NCBI RefSeq assembly: GCF_018340385.1
Contig: NC_056576.1
Location: forward strand, 12,661,372 to 12,725,371
Source: Cyprinus carpio
Taxonomy: Eukaryota; Chordata; Actinopteri; Cypriniformes; Cyprinidae
DNA: 64,000 bases
Direction of reading: 5' to 3'
Part shown: piece after piece, positions 60,901 through 64,000 of the stretch
How positions within the stretch are numbered: the first letter of the stretch is position 1
Layout of the letters: each line of letters opens with the position of its first letter
Translations under genes and position numbers: made by a program
The notes under the pieces: model-generated
What the model was told of the DNA's origin: nothing
What the model saw: only the letters and a program-made list of their open reading frames with translations
Databases searched by the model: none

Positions 60901-61495
60901 TGTTAAAAACGAATTTCAAACATCAAGATATTTCCTAAGCCTTACTCTATTTGACCTGAACAAAAAGTTTATTTTCATAAAAAGTCCAGTGTTTTGTGTC
61001 AAACTTTAAAAAAAATAATAATAATGATGATCTTGACATACAGGCAAGTATAAAGGAAATCGCTTGGCGTTATGGTTTGTAGTTCTTATGTCACATGATA
61101 ACAAAATGGATTCCTGAATGTTGGTTGGCCACACTGACTTATAGCAATAGAGATGACTACAAGCGCGGTGTCAGAGCGGCTCTGAGGTGATTCATGAGAG
61201 AGGAGCAGAAGTAGTCTCGTCACTCACCTCCTCCGCTCCTGTAGCACAGGTACGGAAAGCGCCACACGTTTCCCAAACCCACAGCATAACCTATGGAGGC
61301 GAGCACGAACTCCAGGCGCCGACCCCACAGTTCTCTGCTCTCCGTTGACTGGGGATCAGCCTTTGCCAGCCTCATGGCTTCAGCACTGCCGGGTGTCATC
61401 TTGTCGAGCTCTACCTCCTCTTTTTCCTCTTCAAGCTGCTGCAATGTAAACTTCGCAGATGTGCTCACGCTTTTGTTATCAGCTCCGACTCCCAT
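46762..61495 (-). CDS. SLC6-family Na+/Cl- coupled transporter gene (13 coding exons)
   Basis: This is a plasma-membrane secondary transporter of the neurotransmitter/amino-acid symporter family, which couples substrate uptake to Na+ and usually Cl-. The fold has 12 membrane helices. Diagnostic features are the TM1 signature GYAVGLGNVWRFPYL, TM3 motif TYYNVLMTWALYYL, an extracellular loop 2 cysteine pair (SCNNTWNAVGNC) with three N-glycosylation sequons, the TM6 motif QIFNSIG, ASYNKFNNN, AGFVIFSAIGYMAH, QLWAPLFF, GGIYVFQLMDHY and the tail RLKKSITPTVD. Exon phases and lengths (135, 133, 135, 104, about 125, about 113, 100) follow the family pattern. Exons 1-5 are intact. Exons 6-9 and 11-13 contain indels, described below. 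The substrate is not predicted: the TM2-TM3 region resembles invertebrate-type SLC6 proteins as much as any named vertebrate member, so I give no symbol. Confidence 0.9.
46952..47223 (-). CDS. SLC6 transporter exon 12 (TM11-12), anomalous length
   Basis: The acceptor CTCTGCAG is at 47224 and the donor CTACAG|GTATGT at 46951. The 3' part gives ALHELW...TTEGSMLQ after removing one extra G from TTTGGGACC and one from GAAGGGGTC. The interval is about 100 nt longer than the 168 nt I expect for this family. An ISWIPLG-like motif occurs twice (about 47125-47150 and 46995-47030). There may be an internal duplication, a misassembly, or a small intron using GTAAGTCC at about 47102. Confidence 0.55.
47697..47804 (-). 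CDS. SLC6 transporter exon 11, frame-disrupted
   Basis: 108 nt against about 101 in relatives. It begins GVRRLSI after the acceptor ATTCACAG. The protein motifs VEKMLGKKPNL, FRVCWQFLSP and MLVL appear in different frames. Apparent extra bases are CT in ATCATCTGG, A in GGGAAAAGAAACC and T in GTGTTTTGTTGG. The donor is GCTG|GTGAGG. Confidence 0.78.
47971..48070 (-). CDS. SLC6 transporter exon 10 (TM10)
   Basis: 100 nt, matching the family. It reads GGIYVFQLMDHYTAVVSL and then MFLAFFEVLAITLIFG cleanly, donor TTCG|GTGAAT. The acceptor is TGTGTGTGTGCAG, the AG lying directly at the end of a TG repeat. This is the only exon of the left half that needs no correction. Confidence 0.92.
48075..48092. 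repeat. (CA)n tract at the exon 10 acceptor
   Basis: A CA repeat on the plus strand, read as TG on the gene strand, runs directly into the CAG acceptor of exon 10. TG repeats at acceptors can alter exon inclusion in other genes (CFTR is the known example). Confidence 0.8.
48839..48985 (-). CDS. SLC6 transporter exon 9 (loop to TM9), frame-disrupted
   Basis: Begins TTTGCCATGGTGG after GTGCAG. In pieces it gives FAMVE, then TFIMDGFGKK, ILPIFKRKELI, and after another shift CSFGFLLGIPHIT. Extra bases are visible in GGTGGGAGG, GAAAAATTC and ATCGGTCG. The end reads ACCAGG|GTAAAT, where ACCCAG|GTAAAT would give the usual TQ before GG of the next exon. Confidence 0.82.
49820..49937 (-). CDS. SLC6 transporter exon 8 (TM8), frame-disrupted
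   Basis: 118 nt against the usual 113. Pieces of GPGLVFVV, then YPEVFSTMPFSQLWAPLFFI, then a shifted LGLDSQ end at CAGTCAG|GTATAA. The five extra bases can be placed as about two near GGCCCC, a G in GTTGTAT, a T in CTCTTGCC and a T in CTTTGG. The acceptor lies beside a long (GT)n tract on this strand. Confidence 0.85.
49948..50041. repeat. (CA)n microsatellite beside exon 8
   Basis: About 94 bp of CA repeat with a few CCA interruptions, in intron 7 of the transporter gene and ten bases from the exon 8 acceptor. Open frames through it (Cys-Val repeats) are artefacts. Confidence 0.95.
51404..51529 (-). CDS. SLC6 transporter exon 7 (TM7), frame-disrupted
   Basis: The clear part reads ATSIVAGFVIFSAIGYMAHI and then QNLPVDDIATD before GATG|GTAAGT. 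Near the acceptor there is one G too many (GGGG, where GGG joins in frame), an apparent missing base after TTATC, and an extra G in CAGGCC. Together these restore the expected DTL...NSATS motif in another frame. Net length is 126 against the usual 125. Confidence 0.85.
52696..52799 (-). CDS. SLC6 transporter exon 6 (TM6), contains in-frame TGA
   Basis: 104 nt, exactly the family's usual length for this exon, between TTGTAG and CTCAG|GTAAGC. It reads VWVNAAAQIFNSIGISFGL, stop, then YLMASYNKFNNN. The TGA falls in TTTGGTTTATGATATCTCATGG. If one base is missing before TGA and one is extra before ATGG, the frame gives a sensible helix between FG and MASYNKF. Paired indels are therefore more likely than a true nonsense mutation. 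Confidence 0.85.
53384..53518 (-). CDS. SLC6 transporter exon 5 (TM5)
   Basis: 135 nt, canonical. The acceptor is CCATAG; it encodes VVYFTATFPYFILFALLINN (TM5) and then the loop GAKDGILFFLMPNWSKL. The donor is GTCCAG|GTGAGA, phase 0. It has no ATG-initiated frame and so is easily overlooked. This is the last exon, reading downstream, without errors. Confidence 0.92.
53725..54835. mobile_element. TTAA-type inverted-repeat element in SLC6 intron 4
   Basis: Starts AGGGGTCATATGATGC after TTAA (53721-53724) and ends GTCATATGACCCC near 54834, an inverse match of about 13 bp. The right target is degraded (ATTTAT). About 1.1 kb of interior carries no recognisable transposase. It belongs to the same general class as the 21121 element. 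It lies in a clean intron, 200 bp upstream of exon 5. Confidence 0.7.
55019..55151 (-). CDS. SLC6 transporter exon 4 (TM4)
   Basis: 133 nt, missed by simple frame listing because it lacks a start codon. After the acceptor TTTTTCAG it reads HKVLEVTTGIEHAGGIRWEL, then FGLLVLAWAIVYLCIFKGVK (TM4) and STGK. The first base completes an Asp codon with exon 3. The donor is GGGAAG|GTCTGA. Intact. Confidence 0.92.
55504..55714 (-). CDS. SLC6 transporter exon 3 (TM3 and extracellular loop 2)
   Basis: 211 nt after the acceptor TCCTCAG. It encodes VGLATVVISYVLCTYYNVLM (TM3, with the substrate-site Tyr pair) and then the glycosylated loop. Sequons are NNT, NCS and NDT, and two cysteines nine residues apart match the conserved loop-2 disulfide. 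The donor is TTTGA|GTGAGT, phase 2. Intact. Confidence 0.93.
56217..56380. repeat. Tandem duplication, two copies of about 80 bp
   Basis: The sequence AAGACTTA...AAAAGAT...TCAGGCACACTCAGTAT, then GAAAAGCTAACTATTTCTTG and CATACTTGTTACCTGATA, occurs at about 56217-56294 and again at about 56300-56374 with few differences. An AT then AC microsatellite (56377-56428) follows directly. Intronic. Confidence 0.9.
56436..56760. mobile_element. Truncated dispersed DNA repeat
   Basis: Begins ATATACAGTTGTGGTTATAA and contains GCAGTATCTGCAAAATGTTA and, later, CACACTGAGAACAACTGAGG. These resemble an abundant cyprinid repeat whose ends read ACAGTTGTG...TTTACATAC (recalled). The right inverted end is absent, so this is a deleted copy. 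Intronic. Confidence 0.6.
59655..59789 (-). CDS. SLC6 transporter exon 2 (TM2)
   Basis: 135 nt, the usual family length. It follows a pyrimidine-rich acceptor ending TTCCAG and encodes GAFLIPYLIMLFLCGIPLLF and then MEFTVGQYTRLGP, the TM2 end with the conserved GQ motif. The donor is AAAG|GTGAGT, phase 1. Intact. Confidence 0.93.
61228..61495 (-). CDS. SLC6 transporter exon 1 (start codon, TM1)
   Basis: Starts MGVGADNKSV at an ATG in strong context (A at -3, G at +4). The frame continues upstream to a GTG at 61528 but has no earlier ATG. An acidic tail (QLEEEKEEVELDK, about residues 20-32) precedes TM1, where GYAVGLGNVWRFPYL (about 69-83) forms the unwound Na+/substrate site. It ends GGAGGAG|GTGAGT, phase 1, joining in a Gly codon to exon 2. 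No defects. Confidence 0.93.
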
Positions 61496-61773
61496 CCTTA
61501 CAAACGTTTCATGCACACATACATGCACTTTTTAAAACATCGATTTTAATATGGACAAAGAATGATGTTTTTTTTTCGTTTGTTTGTTTTTAAAACCGAA
61601 TCAGATTTAGACTGTTACAATTTGCCGGTATAGTCTTACCGAGCGTCACTATCACCGCTTTATTAAAAGAGGTGAATGGTGCCGAATATGTTACCTAAAT
61701 CTGTCCTTCTAAACCAACGAGATACCGCTTTGTCTTTAACGGTTCCAAACACATAATAAGCACACGTTTTTTG

Positions 61774-61781
61774 CTTATATA
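61774..61781 (-). promoter_or_regulatory. TATA box of the SLC6 gene
   Basis: On the minus strand GAGCTATATAAGCAAAA gives a good TATA motif about 280 bp upstream of the start codon. It predicts transcription starting near 61750 and a 5' UTR of roughly 250 nt, unspliced. No in-frame ATG lies between the expected start and 61495 in the coding frame. Confidence 0.5.
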
Positions 61782-61799
61782 GCTCAGTTACACAATTTT

Positions 61800-64000
61800 T
61801 AAGACCAGCCCCCTGTAGTTTCATATGTTGTCACGACGATTCTGGCCTCCTTTGGCTCCGCCCTTTAAGTGTTGTAGTCGAATGTAAAAGCCCGCTGCTC
61901 TGTATCTGAATGCTCTTTGCTCACGTGCGAATTTACAATCGAGTCAAATAACGCGCATGCACGTGTAGGGGTTTGTTCGCTTCATGCAGAATTAATGAAG
62001 CCTGTACTGACGACTTGAAACATTATATACTGGATATGATAAAAGATTTTAAACGTGATAACTATTGATTGATGTTGATAAGGGATGTTTGACTACACTG
62101 AATACCCAGTAGAGCATTTAGACTGGCCATACTGTAGACCAGTATGTCAATAATTTAAGTTCACGCGCCTCTTCTTTCATGTATTGAGTAAATGCACTTA
62201 TAGGATTGTATTGCTGATTCATCATGAGTTTGCAGAAATGAGAGGGAGGAAGGCTAGTGCCATTAGGCAAATGATAAGGGAAAAGGGCGGGATTTTAAAA
62301 AAGAAAATCCACCCACAACTGCATTTGTCATTTTTTTACTATATATATGTATTTCCTCATCTTGTCCATTCAAACCCAACACAAACACAACACCTCTGCT
62401 GGCTTTGATACATAGGCTATGGAATAAAGGAAGTAGCTACTCACAAAATGTATGGCAGTTTCCACACATTTCTATTTTTAGCTTTAAAGCATGTAGTCTC
62501 ATCAGGGGTGGAAAAGTGACAAAGATGCGACCCCAACTGATACCATAGCCATAGATTTTTGATACCATAGCAAAAAAAAAAAAAAAAAAGTATTGCTCAC
62601 TTTATTTACCCATACTTTGTTTTTGTTCTAATGCATTGCTTTTCATTATTCCTTTGTCTTTTTCTGTTCTGCACCCTAGAAAGTTTCCCTCCTCTACTCA
62701 TTTTGGCCACGTGACTATCTGTGTGACAATACTGTCTAAGGGTAGCCTATGTTCCAAAGTCCCTTTGGTATGTCCTCACTTAATAGTCAAACACATTTTA
62801 ACTAATTTAAAATTCTAAACAAAAGTGAATAAAAATGTTTGCTTTCGTTATTTTTAACAAATAAGCTTTTGATTATTTACAACATTTTATTAAAGATTTT
62901 CACAGAATGATTTCAGCACAATGGCGCCCCCTTTCCACTGCATACTCTATTTTTGCGCCCCTTTAAACACTGGCTGCATCCGAAAGCTGAAAAATGCTGC
63001 CTTTGGAGGAAGCATTCCAAAGAAGGAAGGCATCAAGGCACGTCCTAATCCAATGTCAGCTTCACTTCCTGTCTCCTGAGACCTGAGATACCCTTGTCTG
63101 GTCAATTTTTTGAAGGCAGCATGTACCTTCGCTGCCTTGATATCCCACAATCCTGTGTGTTCCACCGGGACGGTTGAGCTAAAAACAATAAAGATGGTGT
63201 CTGAAAGTAGGGTTTAGTGGTCAGTTTGTGTGTATGCTTGTTTGAATGTATGTTTCTGACCAACGTTTTGTACTTTTGATATTATTTCTAGCGATAAATT
63301 AGTATTTACATATTCACTTAGTTATCACCAAAGCTCGTTCTGTTTTGTTGTAGAACATTAAACCGTTAGGCTGCCTCGGAAGCCCGTCCAAAATCAGTTT
63401 CATGAGGTGACTCCGTGTGCAAACACTGCCTGCAAAGTCATTGCAAAGTCAAGGCAGGGAGGCAACAAGTCAGCAGCCTAAGATTTCGGACACATGCAGC
63501 CACTGTCAACCAAAAATGTAAACACAACATTTTTCTGTGGCTCTTTATAAAAAAGTACTATTTATAAAAAGTAAGCTAGTAAAAAAGTAGTAGTAGTAGT
63601 GGAGTATCAGGTTGCAGTGTTTTATTTTAATTTTTTTTTAAATTGAGGGTGACCTCTGCTTCCAAAAGAAAGTCTACCTAATGTTTCAGCTGTTAAAATT
63701 TATTTATTTCTTTTTAATCCTAGTTTTGAATATAGGCCTTCTAAACTGATTTAATCCAGGCCTGTTTTCAGGCTATTCAAAGCAGTGTTTAAGCGAGGCA
63801 AAACTGCAGTTATAGCAGGCTCACCATGGGACTGAATTTCTGTTCTTTGACAGAGCTGTAGCTTTTATACTGCAAATAAAGTGATTTCTAGGCTATTGAT
63901 CTGAGTGTTTCCTTTAATAATAGCCATTATAAGTCAACCATGGTCAGTTGGTTAAAAATTCAGATCATGGCAAAAACACTTTATTGGGCCTATGCTTCTG
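61800..64000. other. Intergenic region upstream of the SLC6 gene
   Basis: Apart from the inverted-repeat element, I see only short A or T tracts (for example 62570-62589). The first 150 bp hold a few CpGs and a GGCTCCGCCC box (about 61853-61862) that may be part of the promoter. No exon was recognised between 62.0 and 62.9 or 63.5 and 64.0 kb. Confidence 0.5.
62966..63507. mobile_element. MITE with GGCTGCATCCGAAA-type termini
   Basis: The left end CACTGGCTGCATCCGAAAGC faces an imperfect inverse, TTTCGGACACATGCAGCCACTG, at about 63485-63506. Both are followed inward by AGGCTGC/GCTGCC motifs. The CTGCATCCGAAA theme recurs in common cyprinid DNA repeats as I remember them. No coding sequence. 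Confidence 0.65.

Larger units (their letters stand above)
47224..61227 (-). other. Introns of the SLC6 gene, remaining sequence
   Basis: Apart from the elements listed, intron 1 (59790-61227) contains A-rich runs, an (AAAT)n near 60142 and an (AAT)n at 60865-60893. Intron 2 (55715-59654) contains the tandem duplication and repeat above and otherwise nothing recognised. Intron 6 (51530-52695) includes a stretch at about 51.69-52.52 kb with an AATAAA motif that might be a decayed retroelement. Introns 7-11 hold only microsatellites. No other gene was seen on either strand. Confidence 0.6.

Noticed and set aside
61496..61528. Extension of the SLC6 N-terminus to a start at 61528
   Set aside because: The codon there is GTG, not ATG. 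The ATG at 61495 has a strong Kozak context.

Overview
The window looks like a piece of a teleost chromosome, most likely from a cyprinid-type (cypriniform) fish. It is AT-rich and intron-rich, it has vertebrate splice signals, and it is full of short inverted-repeat DNA transposons and a Tc1/mariner copy of the kinds common in zebrafish and carp genomes. There are no operons, ribosome binding sites or other bacterial features. I saw no tRNA, rRNA or CRISPR array.

Only two genes can be supported, both on the minus strand. (1) The first coding exon of wscd2 (WSC domain-containing 2, a type II membrane protein) lies at 5333-5735. The rest of that gene runs off the left edge. Everything from 5736 to about 31.45 kb is probably its 5' leader intron, because a CpG-rich block at about 31.7-32.0 kb is followed on the minus strand by a good splice donor at 31455/31454. 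(2) A complete SLC6-family sodium/chloride-coupled transporter gene occupies about 46.76-61.50 kb in 13 coding exons. I traced these by hand from the start codon at 61495 to a probable stop at 46762. The subfamily is not resolved.

Layout: 1-5.3 kb, wscd2 intron with three repeat structures; 5.3-5.7 kb, wscd2 exon; 5.7-31.4 kb, repeat-rich presumed intron with a 395-bp inverted-repeat element, an interrupted duplication, a nested transposon stack (12.28-14.28 kb), a purine-rich satellite, a 637-bp TTAA-flanked element and a dead Tc1 copy (26.68-28.25 kb); 31.4-32.0 kb, candidate promoter and leader exon; 32-46.7 kb, intergenic with very long A/T homopolymers and one unexplained GC-rich open stretch at 44.08-44.31 kb; 46.7-61.8 kb, SLC6 gene and its TATA box; 62-64 kb, intergenic with one more inverted-repeat element.

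The most striking observation is a change of character inside the SLC6 gene. Exons 1-5 (53.38-61.50 kb) are open and clean. Exons 6-9 and 11-13 (46.76-52.80 kb) keep their splice sites and recognisable protein, but carry over a dozen apparent single-base indels, mostly extra bases in short homopolymers, plus one in-frame TGA. The best explanation is an unpolished long-read stretch of the assembly; real pseudogenisation is the alternative. I did not find a convincing new biological system here.
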